NCBI GenBank assembly: GCA_031399165.1
Contig: JANNOO010000036.1
Location: 1 to 64,000 of the forward strand
Length of the DNA: 64,000 bases
DNA from: JAKFWI01 sp031399165
GTDB taxonomy: Bacteria; Pseudomonadota; Alphaproteobacteria; Caulobacterales; Aquidulcibacteraceae
Direction: 5' to 3'
The notes beneath the pieces are model-generated. The model was not told where the DNA came from. It saw only the letters and a program-made list of their open reading frames with translations, and did not search any database. Below, piece after piece: positions 18,130 through 26,323 of this stretch. Both the position numbers and the translations under genes were made by a program. Position 1 is the stretch's first letter. Each line of letters starts with the position of its first letter.

Positions 18130-19452
18130 ATGCCTTCTCACCCCGCCGCTGGAGACGTGGCTGCCGATCAGCCGGCCGTCGTCGTCAGCCACATCAGCAA
18201 GGCTTATCGCGTCTGGTCGAACCCGCGCGAAATGCTGATGGATTCCCTGTTCGGCGGCAAACGGCATTCCGAGTTTCAGGCGCTGAAGGATGTTTCCTTT
18301 ATCGTCCCGCGCGGCTCCGTCGTAGGCCTGCTGGGCCGAAACGGCGCGGGCAAAAGCACGCTCCTGCGCATCATCGCCGGCACGCTCGACGCCACCAGCG
18401 GTCATGCGTCTGTGGCGGGCAAAGTCTCCGCCATCCTTGAACTCGGCACCGGCTTTCACCCCGAATATACCGGCCGCGAAAACGTCTTTCTTGGCGGTCT
18501 GTGCCTTGGTCTGACGCGCGCGGAGGTCGAAAAGCGGTACGATGAGATCGTTGCGTTCGCCGAACTGGAGGACTTCATGGATCGTCCGTTCCGGACGTTC
18601 TCCAGCGGCATGCAGGCCCGGCTGACCTTCGCCGTCGCAACCTGCGTCGATCCTGAAGTACTGATACTGGACGAAGCGCTGAGCGTCGGCGATGCGCGGT
18701 TTCAGCTCAAATCCTTCGATCGCATTCGCGACTTCAAACGGCGCGGCAAGTCGATCATCCTGGTTTCGCACAGCATTTCCTCGATCGTCGCCATTTGCGA
18801 TCGCGCGATCTTGCTTGAAGCCGGCCAGATGATCAGCGAAGGCGATCCAAGCGCCGTCACGAATTTGTATCACGAGTTGCTGTTCGCCGAGGCGCAGCCC
18901 AAACTCTCTCCGCCGCCAGCGCCAACCCATGTTGAGCCCGTCGGCGAGCCTGTTGATTCAGGCGAAGATGATCTACCCCCACCAGAGCCAACGCCGGAAA
19001 ACCCGCGCGAACACCGCTACGGCAGGCGGCAGATCGAAATCGTTGACGTGACGATCGTAAACCAGGATGGCGTCCCGGTTCATTCCTTGAAGTCGCTGCA
19101 ACAATACCGCATCATCTACCGCATCCGCGCCAAGGAAGCCGGCTCGGGCCTTGGCGTCGGGTTTCATGTCCGCAATACGCAGGGCATGGAAGTGTTCGCC
19201 TGGGATTCGCACAATAGCGGCGCAGGTTCACTGGGCCCATTTGCGGCCGGCGAATCCCGCGATGTCGAGATCAGCTTTCGATGCAATCTGAACCAGGGCC
19301 ACTACTTCGTATCGGCGACGCTGGCCCATCCCGACCAGACTAAGGAAGACGTCCGCTTCGATTGTGCAGACCTGATCGTTGATCCGGTGCCGCAGCTGCA
19401 TCACGCGTCGATCGTCAATCTGGAGGTCACGTTCCACGACCGCGGCCGCTGA
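18130..19452 (+). CDS. wzt: ABC exporter ATPase with Wzt-type C-terminal glycan-binding domain
   Basis: A 440-residue protein. Residues about 15-260 form the ABC ATPase: Walker A GRNGAGKST, signature FSSGMQARL, Walker B VLILDEALSVGD, and the Wzt-specific LELGTGFHPEYTGRENVFL. A proline/glutamate-rich linker (260-300) leads to a beta-sandwich Wzt_C domain (about 305-435) with IEIVDVTIVNQDG, GVGFHVRNTQGMEVF and YFVSATLAHP. In characterised relatives this domain recognises the terminal modification of the glycan before export. GTG 18124 is an alternative start. The many methyltransferases around suggest a methyl cap as ligand, which is inference. Confidence 0.9.
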   Translation: MPSHPAAGDVAADQPAVVVSHISKAYRVWSNPREMLMDSLFGGKRHSEFQALKDVSFIVPRGSVVGLLGRNGAGKSTLLRIIAGTLDATSGHASVAGKVSAILELGTGFHPEYTGRENVFLGGLCLGLTRAEVEKRYDEIVAFAELEDFMDRPFRTFSSGMQARLTFAVATCVDPEVLILDEALSVGDARFQLKSFDRIRDFKRRGKSIILVSHSISSIVAICDRAILLEAGQMISEGDPSAVTNLYHELLFAEAQPKLSPPPAPTHVEPVGEPVDSGEDDLPPPEPTPENPREHRYGRRQIEIVDVTIVNQDGVPVHSLKSLQQYRIIYRIRAKEAGSGLGVGFHVRNTQGMEVFAWDSHNSGAGSLGPFAAGESRDVEISFRCNLNQGHYFVSATLAHPDQTKEDVRFDCADLIVDPVPQLHHASIVNLEVTFHDRGR

Positions 19453-19458
19453 GGCAGG

Positions 19459-20979
19459 CTAAGGCTTGACGCACAAGAACTTGACGTCGAGCACGGACAG
19501 ATCAACCAGATCGTAGCTGTCAAACGGCGGGTGGAAAGTCGATCGCATCGCGGCGCTTACGGTCGGCGCGACATCCGTCAGATCGCTGACCTGAACGGCT
19601 CCGGGCAATCTTCCCGTCTTGGCGCATGCTTCAAATCCGGCCTCCGCAATCCCGTAGGATGCGTCGATAATTTTGAAGCCGCGTTGTGCGATAAGCTTGG
19701 CGTGATCGGAGGCACGCAAGCGGTTTTCCGCTCCGGTTTTGGCATACTCCTCCGCGGAGACAGTCAAAAAGCGCAGCGGATCCCAGAAGGTCAGGTGATC
19801 GCGCAGATCGATCGCATGTCTCATCACGCCGCCCGGCCGGAGCAGCTTCCACATCACGTCCACCGCTTCCTCAATGTCGAAGACGTGCTCCATCACTGAC
19901 GTGGAGATGATCAGATCGACGCTTTCGGGCGCGATGCGCAGATCCTGGAATCGCGTCTTGCCGTGCGTCTCCAGCCCAGTCACACCGCGGCGACCAGCAC
20001 GATCAGGGGTGGAAAGCGCACGCTCAAGCGCAAGAGAGAGATCGGAAGAAAATAGGCGCGAAGCCGCGATCAGCTTTTCGAGGAATTCTCCGTCGAAATC
20101 GGCGTTGATATGCCCGAGATCATTGGCAATGAAGCGTTCCCACCCTTCCGCCCGGCAACGCAGGCCCAAAAATGGCCTCGATCCGCATCCGATTTCCAAT
20201 GTTGTCGTCGGCAGTGGAACAGAAAACGCATGTAGGTCCCTGGTAATCTCCTCAAAATACCGGAAGAAATTCGAGAATATGCTGTTGTTCACGCCGTTAT
20301 TGGCGAGGATGAGTTCAAGCAATTTCTGATCGTCGGTCGCAATCGCGCTTTGAAGTTGATCCTGTAGGGCCTGAATCACGCGCACGCGCGGGATACGCAA
20401 CTCGTAGCGACGTTTATTGGTGTTGGGGTCTGAGGCGTCCGAGGATGAAAAAAATACGCTTCCATCCCAGATTGAGAAACGTCCCCCGCCGAAATCGCGG
20501 ATTTCCTGATGGGTGACACCGGAAGGTCCAAGGACCGTCCCGTCTTCAAACAGGAGAGAAGCGGACTTTACCTCCTCGTTCAGCGCTTCGGTCGGCGCGG
20601 GAGCACAAAATGCGGCAGCGCCTGCATTGGCAAACGGCCGTGGCAGTTCAACCCGCTCAAATTCGTCGCGTCGGGCCGCCTCTGCATCAAGTCGCGCCCG
20701 CACTTCAGGACTGAGAACACGAAACGCATAGCCGCGGCCGTTGTTGTTGCAGTCTGAGCTGTCCGACGCGGAAAAAAATACGTGGCCATCCCAAACGGAG
20801 TAACGCCCTCCACCGTATTGGCGGATGTTGTCGTGGATCGAGTCCCATGGGCCCAAGGGTGTATCGTCTTCGGTCAGCACGGCCTCCGCACCATCGAACA
20901 CGGCGGCAGGCAGCTTCGCGATGAAGCCGGCGCCACCGCCTTCATTGTATGGTCGGATCAGCGGAAAATAAGTGTACAA
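19459..20979 (-). CDS. Methyltransferase with two N-terminal copies of the GRxSxW module
   Basis: A 506-residue protein. Residues 34-88 and 141-196 are two copies of the recurring module (GGGRYSVWDG and GGGRFSIWDG, each followed by an SDxSD tract). Residues about 245-440 are a class I methyltransferase: TLEIGCGSRPFLGL is motif I, IISTSVMEHVFDIEEAV with LRPGGVMRH forms motifs II-III. The start appears to be TTG 20979; no ATG or GTG fits better and the ribosome binding site is weak. It is the last gene of a minus-strand operon with the GT-C protein and another methyltransferase, and converges on wzt with a six-base gap. Confidence 0.7.
   Translation of the reverse strand: MYTYFPLIRPYNEGGGAGFIAKLPAAVFDGAEAVLTEDDTPLGPWDSIHDNIRQYGGGRYSVWDGHVFFSASDSSDCNNNGRGYAFRVLSPEVRARLDAEAARRDEFERVELPRPFANAGAAAFCAPAPTEALNEEVKSASLLFEDGTVLGPSGVTHQEIRDFGGGRFSIWDGSVFFSSSDASDPNTNKRRYELRIPRVRVIQALQDQLQSAIATDDQKLLELILANNGVNNSIFSNFFRYFEEITRDLHAFSVPLPTTTLEIGCGSRPFLGLRCRAEGWERFIANDLGHINADFDGEFLEKLIAASRLFSSDLSLALERALSTPDRAGRRGVTGLETHGKTRFQDLRIAPESVDLIISTSVMEHVFDIEEAVDVMWKLLRPGGVMRHAIDLRDHLTFWDPLRFLTVSAEEYAKTGAENRLRASDHAKLIAQRGFKIIDASYGIAEAGFEACAKTGRLPGAVQVSDLTDVAPTVSAAMRSTFHPPFDSYDLVDLSVLDVKFLCVKP
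20392..20559 (-). other. Recurring GRxSxW module, copy 2 of the double-module methyltransferase
   Basis: Residues 141-196: LFEDG, LGP, H-x2-IR, GGGRFSIWDG, FFSSSDASDPN and KRRYELR. Separated from copy 1 by a charged 50-residue linker. Confidence 0.75.
20716..20880 (-). other. Recurring GRxSxW module, copy 1 of the double-module methyltransferase
   Basis: Residues 34-88: VLTEDD, PLGP, HDNIRQYGGGRYSVWDG, FFSASDSSD, NNNGRGYAFR. Very close in sequence to the copies at 23580-23747 and 31141-31299. Confidence 0.8.
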
Positions 20980-21012
20980 GGCTTACTGCAACCTAAACAC
21001 GAGAAAACAATT

Positions 21013-21819
21013 TCACGATGCGCTGAGCTGATTTCGGGGCCGTCGCAACATGAAGCGCACGCCGGTTAGGCGCAACTCGTCGACCGGCCATCTTCCGTAA
21101 CGCGACCCGCTGGCGCGAAGGCGCGGAGCGACGTCTGCGAGGTACTCGTCCGTCGCGAAGCCATTATGCTCCTCATCGAGAATCTCGAAGCCGGCGCCGC
21201 GCAGGAATTGCCGCGCCTCGACCGGCCGCCAGCGCGTGCCCTTTTCGCCGTTGGTGCTGGCGATAAACGCGGCGGCGGCGCTTTCGTCGCCGATCAAGTG
21301 ATCGAGCGGGCGATCAAAATTACCGTGAAAGCGGAAATCCACCTGGTGCGAGTTAACGCCGCCGGGTCTGGTTACGCGGAAGACCTCGCGGCACGCTTGC
21401 GGGAGGTCCATCACGTGCTCAAGCACCGCGTTGGAATAAACGATATCGACGGATTCATTGGGAACAGAGTCCAATTCCTCGGCCCATTCCAGATGCATCG
21501 CCAGAACGCCCTCGTATCCGCCGCGATCAAGAACCGCATCCAGGGGCGCGCACGGCGCGCCCCAGAGCCGGCGAAGCTCTTCGTAGAACGCTGGATGATA
21601 GGACGGGTCCCAGCTATGCAGGAACCGATCAGCCACGGCGCAGCGGGCGCCAAGCCCCGCGATGATCAGCGACGTGCCGAAATTGTTGCCAGGACCCAAT
21701 TCAAGGAACGATGCGCCATCCACATGCGCGCCGAGCCCCTTTATGTGATCAAGCGCATACCCCGCCAGCGCCACCGCATGGGTCGCGGCCGCAATGATTG
21801 ATTGGTTGGTCTCGCTCAT
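21013..21819 (-). CDS. Class I SAM-dependent methyltransferase
   Basis: A 268-residue protein with FLELGPGNNFGTSLIIAGLG (motif I), IVYSNAVLEHVMDLPQACREV and VTRPGGVNSHQVDFR. A conserved DRPLDHLIGD segment follows, then a C-terminal ARQFLRGAGFEILDEE typical of small-molecule methyltransferases. ATG 21819 overlaps the stop of the upstream GT-C gene as ATGA, suggesting translational coupling. It probably methylates a glycan or lipid-linked sugar in the same pathway as its operon partners. It carries no copy of the recurring module. Confidence 0.75.
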   Translation of the reverse strand: MSETNQSIIAAATHAVALAGYALDHIKGLGAHVDGASFLELGPGNNFGTSLIIAGLGARCAVADRFLHSWDPSYHPAFYEELRRLWGAPCAPLDAVLDRGGYEGVLAMHLEWAEELDSVPNESVDIVYSNAVLEHVMDLPQACREVFRVTRPGGVNSHQVDFRFHGNFDRPLDHLIGDESAAAAFIASTNGEKGTRWRPVEARQFLRGAGFEILDEEHNGFATDEYLADVAPRLRASGSRYGRWPVDELRLTGVRFMLRRPRNQLSAS

Positions 21820-23969
21820 GACTGCCACCCCTGTCTGGTGCGCGTTACAATCGCCCAGGCGCCGGCGACGCCAGAGGCGATGGCGGCAAGAAACATAAGC
21901 ACGACGACATCCTGAATTGGCGCGAAAAGTCTCGGCGGTTCAGCCGTATTGATCAAGCCGTGTAACGCGATATAGCCAAGAGACAATACGCCCGCGAAAG
22001 CCGCCACTTCCAGCGCCCTCATGGCCGCACCCGTCCGCGCGGCGGGCGCCAGCAGAACAAGCGGAAAAAACCACGCAATCCTTGGCAGGATAGCGAAGAT
22101 GGGCTCGATCGCACCCGCCACCATCTGAAACCATTGATCGACGATGTGCGCGCGCGTCACGTCTTCTGGATCGGCGCCGGCGGCTTTTCCGCAAGGCGAG
22201 AGCGGACCTGAAAGCAAAAAGCGCGCGACAAAAAATGTCTGCGGCGGCGGCGGCGGGCTGGCGCTGCACGGCGGCGGCGGCGTGTTCCACTTGACGTAAA
22301 GCATCGCGCGCGTTTCCTGCGCCTGGCGGGCGTGGTCAGCGAAATCGAGAGCAGAGGGGCGGAACAAGGAATACTTGAAGCTATACCCCTGTCGCATGAA
22401 CGCCTCGGCGCGATTCAAGGCGAACGACAGATATTCGGGGAGGTGCGCCTTAAGACCTTCTGATGCGATGGCGCCATAGGCCCTGTCCATCGAGTAGGTA
22501 TCAGGGATCGTGCCGTGATCGCGCAGATATTCCTCGATAATCGACCGGGGGCTAACCTCGCCGAAGTCAGCACGTAGTTTGTCCGTGGTAGATCCATAGA
22601 TCAGCCAATTCGGCTGGAAGTCTCCCTTGGCTACATACTCGCGGGTGTAGCGCTCCATGATCGGCCTTAAACGCGCCTTCAGTTCCGCGTTTCGCGGCGA
22701 TGCGTAATCGATCAGATGTCCGGAATGAGAAAACTGATTTGTCCCCGAGAAATTGGTGAGCGCGAATTGCCCGAAACGCAGATCGAAGGCGAGCATGAAC
22801 AGGACCAGTGTCGCCGCTGCAACGGCGCTGACCAGCGCTGCATGGCGCACGATGGCGCCGCGCTCCGTCGCCCGGCGCCACCAGCAATAGCCGTAGAGCA
22901 ATAGTGTGGAAACGAAACAGACCATTGCCGTCGGCTTGACCAGGAGGCTTGCGGCGGTAACGGCCGCCAGCACGCCAGCCCGCCGCAAGGAGGCCGGCCG
23001 CTGCGCCACAAGCAGCGCCGCCGCCACGTAAAGCATGAACATCACGCGCGAGTAATGCTCGCTCATCAAGTAATACTCGAAGGTCAAATCCTTCGGCGAG
23101 AAGCAAAGGTAGACCAGCATGGCGAACGCAACGGCGCGCAGCCGCGTCCATTGAGCGAGCGCAAATGTCAGCGCTGCCGTCGCGGCGAGCCACGCGATAT
23201 TGGCCGTGATCAGCAACCCGATCGGGTGATGGAAAACTATCGCCGCGATTGAAATAGCCAGCGGAAATCCGGGCGTTCTTTGTTCGCCGAACGGAAGCGC
23301 CGGATTTTCCATCGCCGCCCAAACATAGCTCGCCGTGTCGGGCGATATAAACGGCGTCTGCAACGTCGCCGTCCAGAACACCCTGATCGCCAGCGCGATC
23401 AGCAAGACCAAGCCGGACGCGGCCCAAAACAGGCGGCCCGCAAGCCTCGCATCGACAAATTCGCCGACGCCTCGCCACCCTTTTCGCAAATTGCTGTTCT
23501 GATCACGAAAACCGAACGCAAGGAGGATCGCCAATGGCAACACGCCCAGGATCGCGACACCCGGCGAGAGCTTCGCCGAACGCTGGAGCACATAGGCGCG
23601 CCCGTTGGTTCTGGGATCGGTGTTGTCGCTAGTCGCGAAATAGATCGTGTGGTCCCAATACGAAAAACGTCCCTGACCTATGTGGCGAATCTCATCGTGC
23701 AGGGCATGCGCGGGACCGAGTGGGCGCCCGTTCTCCGTCAGAACGACGCTGGCGATGTAGCCGGCGGGCCCGCCATCACTTGCGATGTCGAACGGAAAGA
23801 CAGCATTCTTGACGCCAAGGGTATAGGCATTGCGTTCGTTGACCGAGATTTGCGCCGGATCGACTTTGACGTTTGCCGGCGCCCCCACGAACGCCAGGTA
23901 CAGTGAAGCGGAAGCCAGAGCGGAAGCCAAGGCGACGCCCAGCGCCCGAATCCAATTCGACTTAAGCAC
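21816..23969 (-). CDS. GT-C/ArnT-like membrane protein with an extracytoplasmic GRxSxW module
   Basis: A 717-residue polytopic protein. The first hydrophobic segment (about 8-30) is followed by a soluble region of about 100 residues carrying one module copy (75-130: GQGRFSYWDH, then SDNTDPRTNGRAY). Segments 2 and 3 come next, then the GT-C-like catalytic loop FISPDTASYVWAAME with RTPGFPLA near residue 210-235. About ten further hydrophobic segments and a C-terminal soluble loop with a proline-rich patch (PPPPCSASPPPPP) follow. If segment 1 runs inside to outside, both the module and the catalytic loop are periplasmic. GTG 23969 starts the gene and leads the three-gene operon. Confidence 0.7.
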   Translation of the reverse strand: MLKSNWIRALGVALASALASASLYLAFVGAPANVKVDPAQISVNERNAYTLGVKNAVFPFDIASDGGPAGYIASVVLTENGRPLGPAHALHDEIRHIGQGRFSYWDHTIYFATSDNTDPRTNGRAYVLQRSAKLSPGVAILGVLPLAILLAFGFRDQNSNLRKGWRGVGEFVDARLAGRLFWAASGLVLLIALAIRVFWTATLQTPFISPDTASYVWAAMENPALPFGEQRTPGFPLAISIAAIVFHHPIGLLITANIAWLAATAALTFALAQWTRLRAVAFAMLVYLCFSPKDLTFEYYLMSEHYSRVMFMLYVAAALLVAQRPASLRRAGVLAAVTAASLLVKPTAMVCFVSTLLLYGYCWWRRATERGAIVRHAALVSAVAAATLVLFMLAFDLRFGQFALTNFSGTNQFSHSGHLIDYASPRNAELKARLRPIMERYTREYVAKGDFQPNWLIYGSTTDKLRADFGEVSPRSIIEEYLRDHGTIPDTYSMDRAYGAIASEGLKAHLPEYLSFALNRAEAFMRQGYSFKYSLFRPSALDFADHARQAQETRAMLYVKWNTPPPPCSASPPPPPQTFFVARFLLSGPLSPCGKAAGADPEDVTRAHIVDQWFQMVAGAIEPIFAILPRIAWFFPLVLLAPAARTGAAMRALEVAAFAGVLSLGYIALHGLINTAEPPRLFAPIQDVVVLMFLAAIASGVAGAWAIVTRTRQGWQS
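23580..23747 (-). other. Recurring GRxSxW module in the GT-C membrane protein
   Basis: Residues 75-130: VVLTENGRPLGP, LHDEIRHIGQGRFSYW, IYFATSDNTDP, NGRAYVL. Lies between hydrophobic segments 1 and 2, predicted on the periplasmic side. Confidence 0.8.
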
Positions 23970-24104
23970 CTTCTAAGCCCTCACCGCCCCCACTCCTCTA
24001 TAGCAGGTCGCAATACCGATAAAACAACCGGCGCCGCCTTCTCGCTGCCCTCGCTCTGGGTTAAACGCCAGTGTCCCATTCCTCGCCTGAAGAGCCTCCG
24101 TTCC
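23970..24104. promoter_or_regulatory. Divergent promoter region
   Basis: About 135 bases between two divergent starts (GTG 23969 minus, GTG 24105 plus). Promoters for the minus-strand module operon and for the 24-29 kb sugar-modification run are expected here. No clear consensus elements are visible. Confidence 0.35.
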
Positions 24105-25079
24105 GTGCGAACCTTATTCCGGGCCATTCTTGGGATTGCGATCGGCGGGCTGTTGTTCTGGCTGGCAGTGCGCCAGATCGATCCCGGCCAGATCGGCCCA
24201 ATCGTCGGCCGGATGAACTGGCTGGGCTGCCTGGCGGCGATCGGCCTTTATTGGCTTGGGATGGGCGTGCGAGTGCTCAGGTGGCGGGCGCTGCTGACCA
24301 GCGTCAAGCCCCTGACGCTGATGCAATCGGGCGAGAACCTGATCGTGGGCTATGCCGTGAATAACGTTCTGCCGGCCCGGTTAGGCGAGATATTCCGCGC
24401 CGATTTCCTTTGCCGCCGCCACGGCGTGGCGCGCTCGGCGGCGCTAGGCTGCGTTATCGTCGAACGGCTGCATGACCTGGCGTTCGTTGTACTGCTTCTG
24501 AACATCGGGCTCGCTGGCGTCGCACGCACGGCGTTCACCGGGCCCTTCACCTGGCTGGCGCCACTGGCGAGCGCCGGTCTTTTTGTGGCAGTCGTTGGCA
24601 TCTGGATGTTGGCGCTCTGGCATGAGCGGCTGCCGCTGGACCGAATCCCCTGGGTGCGCGACCGCGTGGAGCATCTGGCGCGATCGGTGCGCGGCGCGCA
24701 GAAACAATTGCCGTTCACGCTCATGCTGACAGCAATCATCTGGGCGCTCGAAAGCAGCGCGCTCATGGCGCTCCTGAGCGCCTTTTCGGTGAAGGCCGAT
24801 CTGCACGCACTGGCCCTGTTTCAGTCGGCAAGCGCGTTGGCTTCGTTGCTGCCTTCCGCCCCGGGCTATGTCGGCTCATTGCAGGCGGCTTTTGTACTGG
24901 CGTTCGGCGCGGTCGACCTTCCGGCCGCTCCGGCGGCCGTCGTGGCTACAGCGACGCAGGTGTTTTTGCTTGGCAGCGTCACACTGGTTGGGCTAATCAC
25001 CCTCGCCCTTGGTCAAGCTCGGGGGCGCCAGCCTGCAACGCAGGATGCGGCAGACACGCGTTCCGGGCGGCAGGCGTGA
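24105..25079 (+). CDS. UPF0104 / LPG-synthase TM-type flippase-like membrane protein (second copy)
   Basis: A 324-residue protein with about eight hydrophobic segments. Family hallmarks are VLRWRALL, the loop YAVNNVLPARLGEIFRADFL with the Arg-Leu-Gly-Glu motif, VERLHDL, and the late LLPSAPGYVGSLQAAF. It belongs to the same family as the protein at 11518-12492, yet the two are only distantly similar. It starts at GTG 24105. Its neighbour is a polyprenyl-phosphate-type GT2, a frequent pairing in which the membrane protein may translocate the lipid-linked sugar; that role is inference. Confidence 0.78.
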   Translation: MRTLFRAILGIAIGGLLFWLAVRQIDPGQIGPIVGRMNWLGCLAAIGLYWLGMGVRVLRWRALLTSVKPLTLMQSGENLIVGYAVNNVLPARLGEIFRADFLCRRHGVARSAALGCVIVERLHDLAFVVLLLNIGLAGVARTAFTGPFTWLAPLASAGLFVAVVGIWMLALWHERLPLDRIPWVRDRVEHLARSVRGAQKQLPFTLMLTAIIWALESSALMALLSAFSVKADLHALALFQSASALASLLPSAPGYVGSLQAAFVLAFGAVDLPAAPAAVVATATQVFLLGSVTLVGLITLALGQARGRQPATQDAADTRSGRQA

Positions 25080-25161
25080 CGGGGGTCTTGGTGACGTCAG
25101 CGAACAGACAGTGCCACAATGCGTGGCCGTCCTCCCGCGCGTCGCTGGCGCGTGGGACATC

Positions 25162-25866
25162 ATGAGCGCGATCCGACGCCTGAGCATCATTGTGCCAGCT
25201 TACAACGAGGAGGCCTCAATCCTCACTCTGCTTCGTACGGTGAAAGCTCAGGCGGTCGAGGGGTTCGAGTTTGAGACAATCGTGGTCGATGACGGCTCCA
25301 AGGACCGTACTGTCGAGTTGCTGGAGGCCAACCCTGACCTCTACACCCGTCTGGTCAAGCAACCTAAAAACGGCGGCAAGGGTGCTGCCGTGATTGCCGG
25401 CCTCAAGGCCGCAACCGGCGATTACATCCTGTTCCAGGACGCGGACCTCGAATACTCGCCGTCCGAATACAAAGATCTGCTCTATCCGGTGCGCGAGTTT
25501 GGCGCCGACCTGGTCATGGGCAGCCGCTTCATTGCGCCGCGTTACACGCGTGTGTTCTACTTCTATCACAAGGTCGGAAACGGCCTGATTACCTTAACTT
25601 TCAATATCTTGTTCAATACCACGTTCACCGACATCTATAGCTGCTATCTGCTTTACAAGCGCGAATTCGTGAAGCCGGAAGAACTGGTCTCCTTTGGCTG
25701 GGAACAGCACGCGGAAATCTTGGCTCGCGCGACGCGCAAGGCTAAGTCTATGTACGAAGTGCCGATTTCGTATCACGGGCGCAGCTACGAAGAAGGCAAG
25801 AAAATCCGGGCGCATCACGCGATTTCGGTTATCGGAATGATCTTCCGGCGCCGTTTTTTAGGTTGA
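25162..25866 (+). CDS. GT2 glycosyltransferase, dolichyl/polyprenyl-phosphate sugar synthase type
   Basis: A 234-residue protein starting at ATG 25162 with LSIIVPAYNEEASILTLL. The GT-A features are TIVVDDGSKDRTVELL, GGKGAAVIAGLKAATGDYI, the metal-binding motif QDADLEYSPSEY and MGSRFIAPRYTR. The C-terminal PISYHGRSYEEGKKIRAHHA is typical of DPM1-like enzymes that transfer a sugar from a nucleotide to polyprenyl phosphate. No C-terminal membrane segments are present, so it acts at the cytoplasmic face. It probably supplies a GT-C enzyme such as those at 4490 or 21816. Confidence 0.85.
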   Translation: MSAIRRLSIIVPAYNEEASILTLLRTVKAQAVEGFEFETIVVDDGSKDRTVELLEANPDLYTRLVKQPKNGGKGAAVIAGLKAATGDYILFQDADLEYSPSEYKDLLYPVREFGADLVMGSRFIAPRYTRVFYFYHKVGNGLITLTFNILFNTTFTDIYSCYLLYKREFVKPEELVSFGWEQHAEILARATRKAKSMYEVPISYHGRSYEEGKKIRAHHAISVIGMIFRRRFLG

Positions 25867-25878
25867 GGAGTTGGGTCA

Positions 25879-26316
25879 ATGGGACATGCAAGAATTCGCC
25901 CCGTCACCAAGGCGGAAACCGATACGTATCCGAAGAGCGTAATCGTCGAGTTGGAAAAACCATTCGTCGATGAACGCGGCGCAATCTATCCGCTGCTCGA
26001 CGTGCCAATGGAAAGCTGCGTGCTGATCACCTCCAAGAAGGGCACCCAGCGGGCCAACCATTTCCACCAGACCGACTGGCACTATTGCTATGTGCTGGAA
26101 GGCAAGATCGAATATTACGAAAAGCCGCACGGCACCAACGAGACGCCGACCAAAACCGTCATCGACAAGGGCCAGATGTTTTTCACCGGCCCGGACATCG
26201 ACCACACAATGTATTTTTTGGAAGAGACCAGCTTCCTGACCTTCGGGCGCAATCCGCGCGCGCAAGAGGTCTACGAGGCGGACGTCATCCGCGTTCCTTC
26301 GCTGAAACCCGAGTAG
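25879..26316 (+). CDS. Cupin-fold protein, possible sugar-nucleotide isomerase
   Basis: A 145-residue single-domain cupin. The first cupin motif is HFHQTDWHYCYVLEGKIEYYE (two His and the Glu/Gly pattern) and the second is near PDIDHTMYFLEET. ERGAIYPLLDVP resembles the start of small cupins found in deoxysugar loci. Such proteins include 3,4-ketoisomerases and polysaccharide-assembly accessories, so the exact reaction is uncertain. It starts 13 bases after the GT2 gene and is eight bases ahead of the C-methyltransferase, indicating an operon. Confidence 0.65.
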   Translation: MGHARIRPVTKAETDTYPKSVIVELEKPFVDERGAIYPLLDVPMESCVLITSKKGTQRANHFHQTDWHYCYVLEGKIEYYEKPHGTNETPTKTVIDKGQMFFTGPDIDHTMYFLEETSFLTFGRNPRAQEVYEADVIRVPSLKPE

Positions 26317-26323
26317 GCCGCTT

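Noticed and set aside
17998..18930. 310-codon frame antisense to wzt
   Set aside because: Shadow of the ABC ATPase; composition is that of a reversed coding strand.
24105..25079. Part of a true lysylphosphatidylglycerol synthase (MprF)
   Set aside because: Only the transmembrane half is present; the C-terminal acyltransferase domain is missing.
25009..25161. 51-codon N-terminal extension of the GT2 gene
   Set aside because: It overlaps the end of the flippase-like gene and has no family similarity; the canonical GT2 start is right after ATG 25162.
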